Source: an uncultured Clostridia bacterium (GTDB taxonomy: Bacteria; Bacillota; Clostridia; TANB77; CAG-508). Taken from it: a DNA stretch of 33,179 nucleotides. Both the position numbers and the translations under genes were made by a program. The stretch spans positions 1-33,179 of the forward strand of contig CANQUT010000013.1 in assembly GCA_947627105.1 (NCBI GenBank). Reading direction: 5' to 3'. Positions 1-10,066 of this stretch are shown in pieces. The notes under the pieces were generated by a model, which worked only from the letters and a program-made list of their open reading frames with translations, did no database searches and had not been told where the DNA came from. Position 1 is the stretch's first letter. Each line of letters starts with the position of its first letter.

Positions 1-443
1 ACCAATATCTTTCTTTTAAGTTTTTTGACTCTTAATTATTTTCTGGCTGTGAGTTCTTTTCTCACTTCAATTTTTTTAATAGTTTTCTTCTATTTTTTAT
101 TGGTTTCTCAAAGGTTTATTGTTTACTTTTCAATGTGCTTTTAAATGTCATCAGCAAGTATTTTTCGCTGACGACAATATTTATTGTAACACACTAAAAA
201 ATTAAAGTCAACACATTTTTTAAAAAAGTTTTAATTTTTTTAAAAGAAATTTTTGCCAACCCGAAAATTGGCTATTTTGTAAGGAAATCTGCTGTTTAAA
301 AATGTTTAAAATAATTGTATTTTGTTGAAAATTAATACAAATTATATTAATTAGACTATTTTATAAAATCCTCTAACTTTTTTCTATACATATAAAAAAA
401 AGAATACAATAATTGTATTCTTTTTATATAATTTAATTTAGTC

Positions 444-1931
444 TTATATGCCGACACTATATATTGGCATTACAAATGCATTTATTTCTGATTCTAATTG
501 TTGTGCTACATTATTAAATACCTGACCTGCTTTAACTAGAATTCCGTTAAAAAATGTTGTTAATTGATCTAATGGATAGTTATTTACTATTACTGAATTA
601 TCATCTTTAAGTTCCATAATTTCTTCAACTTGGTCTACACTAGTTATTTGTGTATTGTAGTTAATTTCTTGCATTGTATTAGCATCATTTGTAATACTAT
701 TTATAGATATAGAATAAGAGTTATTAGCTGTTCCATTTTGTGTATTTCCTATAGATGCTAGTATGGTAATAATATTATCAGGATTATCTATGTCAGGCAT
801 TATTTCTATAGAATTTGTAATAGTTTCTCCTGATGTTTTCATAAATGTAACTTGCATATTTGTATTAAATAAATCATCATATTCTGAATTACTATATTGT
901 GATATTAATAATGTAAATTGATTTTGCAATAAATCAACTGTAATTTTTTCTAAATCTACAAAATCTAATATTGTTCTAACAGTTTTTCCGCCTTGTTCAT
1001 ATACTGTAATTGTTATTGCATCATCCGTGCTACCAGTATTTACATCTTCAATTATGTTATCTATTGCAGATATAATTTCTTCATTTGTAGGTTTATGTCC
1101 TAAGCTCATTGTTAATAATTCATTTAAAAGGTTTTCAGTAATATATGTAAGTGTAGTTTCATCATTTTTTAATTGTGTAAGACATTCTACAATAATTTTT
1201 TCTAATGTATCTGCTGTTAGTGTAAGTGCATATTTATTTGCTTCATAACTAGTTCCATTAACTGTAATTGTTTCTTTTCCTAATTTTTGATAGCTTTCTT
1301 TTGGTATGTTTTGTAAAATTATATTAGAATATGTTTCACTTATGTGTTGTAAAATGCTATTATCTATTTTTGAATTTGAGCTTAAAGCTTCAAAGTCAAT
1401 GCTATCTGGTATAATTGCAGCTTGTTCTTCATCCATTCCTAGTGTTGTAAAAAGCTGCTTTAAGTTTTCATTTCTAAAGCCAATATAATATTGGTTTATA
1501 TCTTCACATCTAACTGAATATACATTATTGCTATTAATATATGAAACTTTTAGTAAATCTTTGTCTTCCTTTTTTAGTGTTGCATCTGCATAGGTTCTAC
1601 CTGTATTTATATCATGTCTAGAAGTTGTTGCTATATTAATTTGTGTAGGGTCTGATACTCCTATTTGTGTAGATATTGTAAGGTCTCCTTCAGTTGTATA
1701 AGAATTTTGGCTTTTTAACTCATTTTGTAATTTTACATTTTCATTATTAAGTATAGATACTATTTTGCTATTTTCAGAAAAATACTTCCAAAATATTTGC
1801 TCATTTGTTTTGAAAATATCTGTTGTAAAATAAAGTGCTGCTACTGCTCCAACACTTAGTATTATTAGGATTGCTATAGTAATTATTAAAGTTATAACTA
1901 TTTTTTTGTTTTTCATTTTTTCCCCTTTCAT
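444..1931 (-). CDS. hypothetical protein with N-terminal membrane anchor and large extracytoplasmic region
   Basis: 495-aa ORF; Lys-rich N-terminus followed by one hydrophobic helix (IVITLIITIAILIILSVGAVAALYF); no family recognised. Confidence 0.7.
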   Translation of the reverse strand: MKGEKMKNKKIVITLIITIAILIILSVGAVAALYFTTDIFKTNEQIFWKYFSENSKIVSILNNENVKLQNELKSQNSYTTEGDLTISTQIGVSDPTQINIATTSRHDINTGRTYADATLKKEDKDLLKVSYINSNNVYSVRCEDINQYYIGFRNENLKQLFTTLGMDEEQAAIIPDSIDFEALSSNSKIDNSILQHISETYSNIILQNIPKESYQKLGKETITVNGTSYEANKYALTLTADTLEKIIVECLTQLKNDETTLTYITENLLNELLTMSLGHKPTNEEIISAIDNIIEDVNTGSTDDAITITVYEQGGKTVRTILDFVDLEKITVDLLQNQFTLLISQYSNSEYDDLFNTNMQVTFMKTSGETITNSIEIMPDIDNPDNIITILASIGNTQNGTANNSYSISINSITNDANTMQEINYNTQITSVDQVEEIMELKDDNSVIVNNYPLDQLTTFFNGILVKAGQVFNNVAQQLESEINAFVMPIYSVGI

Positions 1932-2089
1932 TTGTTAAAAATATTTTTTAATGCAATTTTCGTATAAAAAAATGTTAGTCTTTCTTAGTTTGCTTGTGCT
2001 AAATAAGTATTATTTTTTAACGATTTTCTAATTTGTAATAAGATTATATCATATTCTTTTATTTGTAAATATTATTTTTAAATAAATTT

Positions 2090-2836
2090 TTATTTTCTTT
2101 GTCTTAATACTTCATACATTATAATTCCTGCTGAAACAGAAGCATTTAAAGAAGTTATTTTTCCTTTCATTGGAATTTTAACTAGAAAGTCACAATTTTC
2201 TTTAACTAATCTGCTTATTCCAAATCCTTCACTTCCAATAACAACTGCAAGTGGCATTTTGTAATCTTGTTTGGTGTATATTACATCTGTATTCATATCT
2301 GTTCCGCAAATCCAAAGTCCTTGCTTTTTTAAATAGTTTATTGTTTCATTTAAATTATTTACTCTTGCAATTTTCATATACTCTACTGCACCTGCAGATA
2401 CTTTGCTAACTGTACTATTTACTGATGCTGCTCTTCTTTTAGGAATAATAATTCCATGTACACCAGCTGTTTCTGCAGTTCTTATAATAGAGCCTAAATT
2501 ATGTGGATCTTCTATTCCATCTAATAATAATATAAATGGCATTTCATCTTTTTGTTTGGCTAGATTTAAAATGTCTTCAACTTCGCAATAATTAAATGGT
2601 GGAACTATTGCAATTACTCCTTGATGATTTTGTGACTCCGCTATTTGATTTAGTTTATTTCTTTCTAGTTCACTTAATAATATTTTTCTTTCTTTTGCCA
2701 TTGCTATAATTTTATTAATTGAACCATGTCTTTCGCCTTTAGCAATTAATATTTTATTAATATCTCTTCCTGATTCTAAAAGTTCAATTACAGCATTTCT
2801 TCCTTCTACTCTATCTTGATATTCTTCCTTTTCCAT
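2090..2836 (-). CDS. rlmB: 23S rRNA 2'-O-ribose methyltransferase RlmB / TrmH (SpoU) family
   Basis: VEGRNAVIELL, LLLDGIEDPHNLGSIIRTAE, VIGSEGFGISRLV, IPMKGKITSLNASVSAGI motifs of SPOUT/TrmH enzymes. Confidence 0.92.
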   Translation of the reverse strand: MEKEEYQDRVEGRNAVIELLESGRDINKILIAKGERHGSINKIIAMAKERKILLSELERNKLNQIAESQNHQGVIAIVPPFNYCEVEDILNLAKQKDEMPFILLLDGIEDPHNLGSIIRTAETAGVHGIIIPKRRAASVNSTVSKVSAGAVEYMKIARVNNLNETINYLKKQGLWICGTDMNTDVIYTKQDYKMPLAVVIGSEGFGISRLVKENCDFLVKIPMKGKITSLNASVSAGIIMYEVLRQRK

Positions 2837-2854
2837 TTATTTTTAACCTTTCTT

Positions 2855-4663
2855 TTATTCCTCATCTAATTTTAATACAGATAAGAATGCTTCTTGTGGT
2901 ATTTCTACATTTCCTATTTGTCTCATTTTCTTTTTGCCACGTTTCTGCTTTTCTAATAATTTTTTCTTTCTAGTAATATCTCCTCCATAGCATTTTGCTA
3001 AAACGTCTTTTCTCATAGCAGAAATAGTTTCCCTTGCTATAATTTTTCCACCAATTACTGCTTGTAATGGAATTACAAATAGTTGCCTTGGAATTACCTC
3101 TTTTAATTTTTCTACCATTTTCTTACCTTTTTCATAGCTTTTATCTCTATGTACAATAAATGAAAGTGCATCTACTCCTTCACCATTTACCCAAATATCT
3201 AATTTTACTAGGTCTGCTCTTTGATAGCCTTTTACTTCATAATCAAAAGAGGCATAACCTTTAGTTTTTGATTTTAAGCTATCGAAAAAGTCGTAAATAA
3301 TTTCATTTAATGGTAATTCATATTCTAAAGTAACTCTAGTAGCATCTAAATATTTCATATCTATATAATTTCCTCGCCTATTTTGGCAAATTTCCATTAT
3401 TCCACCAACATAGTCTTTTGGCGTTATAATTTCTGCTTTTACTACAGGTTCTTCCATATATGCAATTTCACTTGTAGATGGCATTTCAGATGGATTGTAA
3501 AGTTCTATTACTTCTCCGTTTGTTTTGTGTACTTTATAAATAACAGATGGAGATGTTGTAATTAAACTTAAGTCAAATTCTCTATCTAATCTTTCTTCTA
3601 TAATTTCTAAATGTAATAATCCTAAAAATCCACAGCGAAACCCTGAACCTAATGCTCCAGATGTTTCTGGCTCATATTCTAAAGCAGCATCATTTAGTTT
3701 TAGTTTTTCTAAAGCTACTTTTAAATTTTCATAGTCTCCACCATCAATAGGGTAAATTCCGCAGTATACCATTGGATTTACTTTTTTATATCCTGGTAGT
3801 GCTTCAGGTGCTGGGTTTTCTTTTAAAGTAATGGTATCTCCAACATGTACATCTGATAAACTTTTTATACTAGCTGCAATGTAGCCAACTTCTCCAGCTT
3901 TTAGTTCTTCCGCTTCTTGATATTTTCCAGGTTCAAAATATCCTACTTCTGTAATTGTAAAACTAGTTTTGCTAGACATAAATTCCATTTCTTGGCCTGC
4001 TCTTACAGTGCCATCTTTAATTCTAACATAGGCAATAGCACCTTTATAATTATCATAAATGGAATCAAATATTAATGCTTTTAGTGGAGCATTTTCATCT
4101 CCTGTTGGTGCAGGAAGATCTGTTACAATTTTTTCTAAAACTTCATCTACATTTAAACCAGATTTTGCTGAAATACAAGGTGCATTATCTGCTGGAATTC
4201 CTATAATATCTTCTATTTCTTTCTTAACTTCTTCTGGTCTTGCATTTGGCAAATCTATTTTATTTATAACCGGCAAAATTTCTAGGTTGTTATCTAATGC
4301 TAAATACACATTTGCAAGTGTTTGTGCTTCTACACCTTGGCTACTATCTACTACTAAAATTGCCCCATCACATGCTGCTAAACTTCTTGATACTTCATAA
4401 TTAAAGTCTACATGTCCTGGTGTATCTATTAAATTAAGTTCGTATTCTTTTCCATCTTTTGCTTTATACTTCATACGAACCGCTTGTGCTTTTATTGTAA
4501 TTCCACGTTCTCTTTCAATGTCCATGTTGTCTAAGACTTGACTTTCCATTTCTCTTTTAGAAAGTACCCCTGTCATTTCAATTAATCTATCTGCTAAAGT
4601 AGATTTTCCGTGGTCTATATGAGCAATAATGCTAAAATTACGAATATATTGTTTTCTATCCAC
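2855..4663 (-). CDS. lepA: elongation factor 4 (LepA) GTPase
   Basis: [35 protein letters not shown]-terminal [34 protein letters not shown] typical of LepA. Confidence 0.98.
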   Translation of the reverse strand: MDRKQYIRNFSIIAHIDHGKSTLADRLIEMTGVLSKREMESQVLDNMDIERERGITIKAQAVRMKYKAKDGKEYELNLIDTPGHVDFNYEVSRSLAACDGAILVVDSSQGVEAQTLANVYLALDNNLEILPVINKIDLPNARPEEVKKEIEDIIGIPADNAPCISAKSGLNVDEVLEKIVTDLPAPTGDENAPLKALIFDSIYDNYKGAIAYVRIKDGTVRAGQEMEFMSSKTSFTITEVGYFEPGKYQEAEELKAGEVGYIAASIKSLSDVHVGDTITLKENPAPEALPGYKKVNPMVYCGIYPIDGGDYENLKVALEKLKLNDAALEYEPETSGALGSGFRCGFLGLLHLEIIEERLDREFDLSLITTSPSVIYKVHKTNGEVIELYNPSEMPSTSEIAYMEEPVVKAEIITPKDYVGGIMEICQNRRGNYIDMKYLDATRVTLEYELPLNEIIYDFFDSLKSKTKGYASFDYEVKGYQRADLVKLDIWVNGEGVDALSFIVHRDKSYEKGKKMVEKLKEVIPRQLFVIPLQAVIGGKIIARETISAMRKDVLAKCYGGDITRKKKLLEKQKRGKKKMRQIGNVEIPQEAFLSVLKLDEE

Positions 4664-4778
4664 TTTTTTGTATTATCCTTTCTTGCAATATCTAAACCAA
4701 ATTTTACCATATAAAAAAAATAAAAGCAATTAATTCGTCAATTTACTTTTTAAAAACAATTTTTTATAGCTAACCCGC

Positions 4779-4893
4779 TTAAATAGTATTAGTTTTCTTG
4801 TTTTTCAAATTGCTAGTTGCAGGAAGTTAAACTCAAAGAAGTAAATTCAGAACGGGACCTCTCAAGACTGCGAAAAATAGTACTATTTAAGCT
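4779..4893. other. intergenic element bounded by inverted repeat; candidate structured RNA (strand undetermined)
   Basis: GCTTAAATAGTA (4779-4790) is the reverse complement of TACTATTTAAGC (4882-4893); locally GC-richer, non-coding interior between divergent lepA and tsaE. Confidence 0.4.
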
Positions 4894-4997
4894 TTAATGT
4901 AATTTTAACAATTATATAGTAATTTTTTTGAGTATTTTCTTTACAAAAGTAATTTATTAATATAAAATATGCTTATAATTATTAGAAGGAAAAAAAT

Positions 4998-5444
4998 ATG
5001 TACCAATTTATTTCAAAATGTGAACAAGATACAATTGAGTTTGCCTCTAAACTTGCTAAAACATTGCAAAAAAAAGACATTGTAATTTTATGTGGAGAAT
5101 TAGGTAGTGGCAAAACTAAATTTGTGCAAGGTATTTTAAAACATTTTGGACTAGAAAATGAAGTTTCTAGCCCTACTTTTACTATTGTTAATGAATATCA
5201 ATCTCAAATTTGCCCTATATATCATTTTGATGTATATCGTTTAGCTGACATAGACGAGTTTTATGCAATGGGCGGAGAAGAATATTTTGAAAATGGAATT
5301 TGCTTAATTGAATGGGGAGAATTAATTGAAAGTATTCTTCCACCTAATTATATAAAAGTTACATTTAAAAAAGATGATAGTAATGAAGATTATAGGGAAC
5401 TAAAAATTGAAACTTTTGGAAATAAATATATAAACTTATTTTAA
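4998..5444 (+). CDS. tsaE: tRNA t6A biosynthesis ATPase TsaE
   Basis: GELGSGKTKFVQG Walker A, SPTFTIVNEYQ, HFDVYRL, LIEWGE motifs. Confidence 0.95.
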   Translation: MYQFISKCEQDTIEFASKLAKTLQKKDIVILCGELGSGKTKFVQGILKHFGLENEVSSPTFTIVNEYQSQICPIYHFDVYRLADIDEFYAMGGEEYFENGICLIEWGELIESILPPNYIKVTFKKDDSNEDYRELKIETFGNKYINLF

Positions 5445-5506
5445 ACATTTAATTTATGATTAATTACGAACTTTTAAAAATCAAATTTATGTGAGAGGAC
5501 TTTTTA

Positions 5507-6244
5507 ATGAAAATATTAGCAGTTGATACATCTTCTTCGAATGCTTGCATTGCTATTTTAGAAGATGATAAAGTTTTAATAGAATTGAATAATGAAGATG
5601 AAAGAACCCATTCTCAAAAATTAATGCCAATGATAGATGAAGCCTTTAAAAGTACAGATTTATCTTTAAATGATATTAATTTAATTGCATGTGGCTTAGG
5701 CCCTGGATCTTTTACTGGTGTTAGAATTGGAATTTCAACAGTAAAAGCATTTGTTGATAGTAAAAATATAAATGCAACTGGTGTATCTTCTTTAGAAAGT
5801 TTGGCTTATAACTTAAATCATGATGGTTATATTTGTTCATTAATAGATGGTGGCCATGGCAATAGTTATGTAGGTCTTTTTCATATTGTAAAAGATGGTT
5901 TAGATTTTAAAACTACAGAATATGATTTAGCATTTTTAAATTTAAACAATAATGAATTGCTTGATTTCATACAAAATAATAGTAAAGTTATTATAGATAA
6001 CTCTCCTGTTTATTTTGTTGGTAATGCTACTACTATTTATAAAGATTTACTTAAAAATTTACATTTTGAAAAAAATAATAAAATAATTTTGTCAAATGAA
6101 AAGCAAAACACTATATCTAGTATAAGCATTGCAAAAGCTGGTTATACTAAATATAAAAATGGAAATTACGGAAATTCTAATATTTTATCGCCTATTTATT
6201 TAAGAAAATCGCAGGCAGAACTTGCTCTAGAAGAAAAAATATAA
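5507..6244 (+). CDS. tsaB: tRNA t6A biosynthesis protein TsaB
   Basis: MKILAVDTSSSNACIAIL, GLGPGSFTGVRIGI, PIYLRKSQAE. Confidence 0.95.
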   Translation: MKILAVDTSSSNACIAILEDDKVLIELNNEDERTHSQKLMPMIDEAFKSTDLSLNDINLIACGLGPGSFTGVRIGISTVKAFVDSKNINATGVSSLESLAYNLNHDGYICSLIDGGHGNSYVGLFHIVKDGLDFKTTEYDLAFLNLNNNELLDFIQNNSKVIIDNSPVYFVGNATTIYKDLLKNLHFEKNNKIILSNEKQNTISSISIAKAGYTKYKNGNYGNSNILSPIYLRKSQAELALEEKI

Positions 6245-6264
6245 ATTCAAGGAGATAATTATTA

Positions 6265-6727
6265 GTGTATAATATAAATGATATAAAAATTTCAAAAATG
6301 CAAATTTCTGATGTAAATAATATTAAAGACTGTTTGCTTCAAGATTTTGATGACTTTTGGTCTGTTTCTGTATTAGAGCAAGAGTTGGAAAATAAACAAA
6401 ATTTAAATTCTCATTATTATGTAGCTAAAAATAATGAAGATGAAATTGTTGGATTTGTTCGGAATTTTAACTATTGTTGATGAAGTAAATATTATGAACA
6501 TTGTAGTTAAAAAAGATAAGCGTATGCTAGGCATTGGCTCTTATCTATTAGAATTCATTATTAATTATACTAAAGAACATTCTTACAATAGTATTACTTT
6601 AGAAGTAAACGAAAACAATATACCTGCTATTAGCTTATACAAAAAATATAATTTTAAACAAGTAGGTCTTAGAAAAAAATATTATAATAATAAAGATAAC
6701 GCTATTTTAATGACATTAGAAATTTAA
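6265..6727 (+). CDS. rimI: ribosomal protein S18-alanine N-acetyltransferase RimI, read through a +1 shift at CGG 6460-6462
   Basis: GTG start after ggagat RBS. Zero frame stops at 6480. Skipping C6460 gives ...DEIVGFV|GILTIVDEVNIMNIVVKKDKRMLGIGSYLLEF...NIPAISLYKKYNFKQVGLRKKYY, a continuous GNAT RimI. Confidence 0.88.
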
Positions 6728-6731
6728 ATGT

Positions 6732-6778
6732 GACCTGTCCCCAATTCCCCAAAAAGGGAAAAAGGGACTGTCCCCAAT
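6732..6778. repeat. paired GACCTGTCCCC intergenic repeat, copy A
   Basis: gacctgtccccaat-tccccaaaaagggaaaaagg-gactgtccccaat; same half-sites as 13310-13354 and 27503-27550. Confidence 0.75.
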
Positions 6779-6798
6779 AAACCAAGGAGGAAAATGAA

Positions 6799-9189
6799 AT
6801 GAAAAAAACAAATGAACTTAATTACAAAGATTTAAAAATGGTATGCTCTCCTAATCAATTTGAATTTGAATCTACCGCAGAGCTAGACCCTATTGATACT
6901 GGCATTGGTCAAGATAGAGGTATTAAAGCTCTAGAGTTTGGTCTTAATGTTGATGTGCGTGGTTACAACTTATATATTGAAGGTCCTAGTGGAGTCGGAA
7001 AGACCATGTACACTAAAAATTATTTAGATATTATTTCTAAAAAGAAAAAAGTTCCACAAGATTGGTGTTATATTTATAATTTTGAAAATCCAAATGAGCC
7101 TATTGCTGTTTCTTTACCTGCTGGTGGTGGCAAAGAATTTCAAGATGTTATGGATCGTTTTATAAATGATATTAAGGTAGATATAAAATCTACTTTCAAT
7201 AACGAGGAGTTTGAAAAAGAAAGAACTTTAATTAAACAAGAATTTGAAGATAAAAGAAATAATTTAATGGAAAAATTAAATGAAAAGTCTTCTAATTATG
7301 GCTTTCAAGTAAAGGCTTCTCAAACTGGTATTTACATGATGCCTGTTATGAACGGAAAGGCTATGCCAGAAGAAGAGTTTAATAAATTAGATGAAAATAT
7401 TAGAAAAGAGTATGAAGATAAATCTGCTATTGTTCAGCAACACATTATGGAGGCTATTGGAGAAATTAAAGCTATTGAAAGAGAATCTGCTAAAAAAATT
7501 GAAGAATGGCAATCTAATGTTGCTCTTTTAACTGTAAATACTCATATTAATTATATTAAATCTAAATATAAAAGAAATAAAAAAATAAATCATTTTTTAG
7601 ATTGCATTAAAAAAGATATTTTAAAAAATATTAATCATTTTATTGCAGAAGACCACAATGATAAACAACAACCAAATACTTTGCAATCTAAGCCAGAGCT
7701 TTCTCAACCATGGCTTAATTATAGAGTTAATTTATTTGTTGATAATAGCAATTTAGAAGGTGCACCCGTTATAATGGATTCTAACTATTCTTATCATAAT
7801 ATTTTTGGTAAGCTTGAATATGAAAATTATTATGGTGCTTTAAAAACTGATTTTACAATGTTAAAACCAGGTTTACTTCAAAAAGCAAATGGTGGCTATA
7901 TTATTTTTCAAGCTACTGATTTGCTTTCTAATGGAATTTGCTATGAAGCTTTAAAAAAGGCTTTAAGAACAAAAGAATTAGGTATTGAAAATACAGCAGA
8001 TCCTCGCTCTTCTATGGTAATGATTTCATTAAAGCCTGAACCTATTCCATTAGATTTAAAAGTAATTATTATTGGTGAAGAAAATATTTATCAAAGTTTA
8101 CTTGCTATGGACAGTGACTTTAGAAAATTATTTAAAATTAAAGTTGAGTTTGAAGATGATGCTCCATTAACAATGGAAAACATGAATAAACTAGCAAGAT
8201 TTATAGCTGGATATTGTATGCAAGAAGAACTTCCACCTCTTACTAAAGAAGCTGTTTCTAAAGTTATAGAATATGCTTCTAAAATTGCTAACAGTCAAAC
8301 TAAACTTTCTACACGTTTTAATGACTTGGCACAAGTTATTGGTGAAGCTGCTACTTGGGCAAGACTTGGCCGTTCTAAAGTGGTTACAGCAGAATATGTT
8401 GATAAGGCTTTAAAAGAAAGATTAGAAAGAGTTAAAAAATATGATTCACGTTATATAGAAATGATTCGTGATAATACTTTATTAATTGATACTTCTGGTT
8501 TTGTTACAGGTCAAATTAATGGACTTACTATTATGAGTATTGGAGATTTTTCTTTTGGAAAGCCAGTTAAAATTACTGCAAATACTTATACTGGAAAAAA
8601 TGGTATTATTAATATTGAACGTGAAGTAGAACTTTCTGGTTCTTCACATTCAAAAGGTATATTAATTTTAAGTGGATATTTAGGTGAAATGTTTGCTCAA
8701 GATATTCCTCTTTCACTTACTGCTAGTATTTGTTTTGAACAATTATATAGTGGCGTAGATGGAGATAGTGCTTCTAGTACTGAGCTATATGCTATTCTTT
8801 CTAGCTTATCTAATATACCAATTAATCAGTCTTTGGCAGTAACTGGTTCTGTTAATCAAAAAGGTGAAATACAACCTATTGGTGGTGTAAATGAAAAAAT
8901 AGAAGGCTTTTTCCAAATATGCAAAATGCGTGGCTTAGATGGAAATCATGGTGTAGTTATTCCAAAGCAAAATGTTAATAATTTAAATCTTTCAGATGAA
9001 GTTATTGAAGCTGTTAAAAAAGGTGATTTTCATATATATGCTATATCTACTATTGAAGAAGGTATTGAAATATTAACCGGAGTTCCTGCTGGTAAGAAAG
9101 ATGTAAATGGTAATTTCCCTGCTGGTTCTATTAACTACTTAGCTTATGAAAAACTTAAAAAATATGCATCTGTTAGCAAGAAATCTTAA
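6799..9189 (+). CDS. Lon-like ATP-dependent protease (LonB/COG1067-like)
   Basis: GPSGVGKT Walker A; C-terminal Lon domain with GDSASSTELYAILSSLSNIPINQSLAVTGSVNQKGEIQPIGGVNEKIEGFF catalytic Ser-Lys region. Confidence 0.92.
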   Translation: MKKTNELNYKDLKMVCSPNQFEFESTAELDPIDTGIGQDRGIKALEFGLNVDVRGYNLYIEGPSGVGKTMYTKNYLDIISKKKKVPQDWCYIYNFENPNEPIAVSLPAGGGKEFQDVMDRFINDIKVDIKSTFNNEEFEKERTLIKQEFEDKRNNLMEKLNEKSSNYGFQVKASQTGIYMMPVMNGKAMPEEEFNKLDENIRKEYEDKSAIVQQHIMEAIGEIKAIERESAKKIEEWQSNVALLTVNTHINYIKSKYKRNKKINHFLDCIKKDILKNINHFIAEDHNDKQQPNTLQSKPELSQPWLNYRVNLFVDNSNLEGAPVIMDSNYSYHNIFGKLEYENYYGALKTDFTMLKPGLLQKANGGYIIFQATDLLSNGICYEALKKALRTKELGIENTADPRSSMVMISLKPEPIPLDLKVIIIGEENIYQSLLAMDSDFRKLFKIKVEFEDDAPLTMENMNKLARFIAGYCMQEELPPLTKEAVSKVIEYASKIANSQTKLSTRFNDLAQVIGEAATWARLGRSKVVTAEYVDKALKERLERVKKYDSRYIEMIRDNTLLIDTSGFVTGQINGLTIMSIGDFSFGKPVKITANTYTGKNGIINIEREVELSGSSHSKGILILSGYLGEMFAQDIPLSLTASICFEQLYSGVDGDSASSTELYAILSSLSNIPINQSLAVTGSVNQKGEIQPIGGVNEKIEGFFQICKMRGLDGNHGVVIPKQNVNNLNLSDEVIEAVKKGDFHIYAISTIEEGIEILTGVPAGKKDVNGNFPAGSINYLAYEKLKKYASVSKKS

Positions 9190-9218
9190 TATGTTTAATC
9201 TGAGTAGCCACTTGCTTC

Positions 9219-9266
9219 TTAATATATGTTTTTTCGTGCTTTAGCCCTAGAAAAAACATATATTAA
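9219..9266. other. long intergenic hairpin (17-bp arms)
   Basis: TTAATATATGTTTTTTC (9219-9235) / GAAAAAACATATATTAA (9250-9266), flanked by gccac...gtggc. Confidence 0.6.
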
Positions 9267-9306
9267 ACTTTGGGCGCGTGGCGAATAATTTTAAATCGTG
9301 AATTCA

Positions 9307-9354
9307 AAATTAACAAAAATAGCTCTATTAAAATAGAGCTATTTTTGTTAATTT
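9307..9354. terminator. bidirectional rho-independent terminator between lon-like(+) and rplS(-)
   Basis: perfect 23-bp inverted repeat AAATTAACAAAAATAGCTCTATT / AATAGAGCTATTTTTGTTAATTT with 2-nt centre. Confidence 0.88.
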
Positions 9355-10042
9355 ATTCAGCTTTTTTATCTTCTTCAGAAACTGGTTCTTCTTTAACTTC
9401 TTCTACAGCTTCCTCTTTAACTGTATCAACTGTTTCTTGAACTGCTGGAGTTTCTGTTTCAACACTTGGAGCTTCTTCTGGGGCTGATTCTACTGGTGCT
9501 TCTGTTTCAGCTTTTACTTCTGCTTCTACTTCAGCTTTTTCTTCTACTTTTTCTTCTACTTTTTCTGTAGTTGGTTCTTCGCTAACTACTTCTTCTTTTG
9601 CTGGAGCTTCAGTTACTTCTTCAGTAACTACTGCTTCCTCTACAGGAGCTTCTTCTACTAATTCTTCTTTTAAAGTAATCTCTTTATCTTCAATTCTTGC
9701 TCCTACATTTTCTCTAGTTTTAGCAGCTTTACCTATTCTTTCTCTTAAATAGTATAATTTTGCTCTTCTAGCTTTACCAACTCTTACTAGTTCTACTTTT
9801 TCTACTAATGGTGAATGTACTAAAAATGTTTTTTCAACACCTACACCATAAGAAATTTTTCTTACTGTAAAAGTTTCATTTACTCCTCCATTTTGTTTTT
9901 TAATAATAATTCCTTCAAATACTTGAATTCTTTCTCTATTACCTTCTTTAATTTTTTGGTGTACTCTAACAGTATTACCAACTTTTAATTCAGGTACCTT
10001 ATTTTTTAATTGTTCATGTTCAATTGATTTTACGATATCCAT
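9353..10042 (-). CDS. rplS: 50S ribosomal protein L19 with long acidic C-terminal extension
   Basis: [38 protein letters not shown]...[21 protein letters not shown], then about 100 aa rich in E/V/A/P. Confidence 0.96.
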   Translation of the reverse strand: MDIVKSIEHEQLKNKVPELKVGNTVRVHQKIKEGNRERIQVFEGIIIKKQNGGVNETFTVRKISYGVGVEKTFLVHSPLVEKVELVRVGKARRAKLYYLRERIGKAAKTRENVGARIEDKEITLKEELVEEAPVEEAVVTEEVTEAPAKEEVVSEEPTTEKVEEKVEEKAEVEAEVKAETEAPVESAPEEAPSVETETPAVQETVDTVKEEAVEEVKEEPVSEEDKKAE

Positions 10043-10066
10043 GACTTGAATATCCTCCTTCCTTTA

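Noticed and set aside
1027-1488. Small plus-strand ORFs inside the 444-1931 gene, and similar antisense ORFs (2403, 3383, 4059, 13427, 16086, 16887, 21358, 21928, 23667, 23869, 24730, 25432, 26524, 27596)
   Set aside because: Antisense to well-supported genes; low-complexity hydrophobic/Ser-Phe-rich translations, no family motifs.
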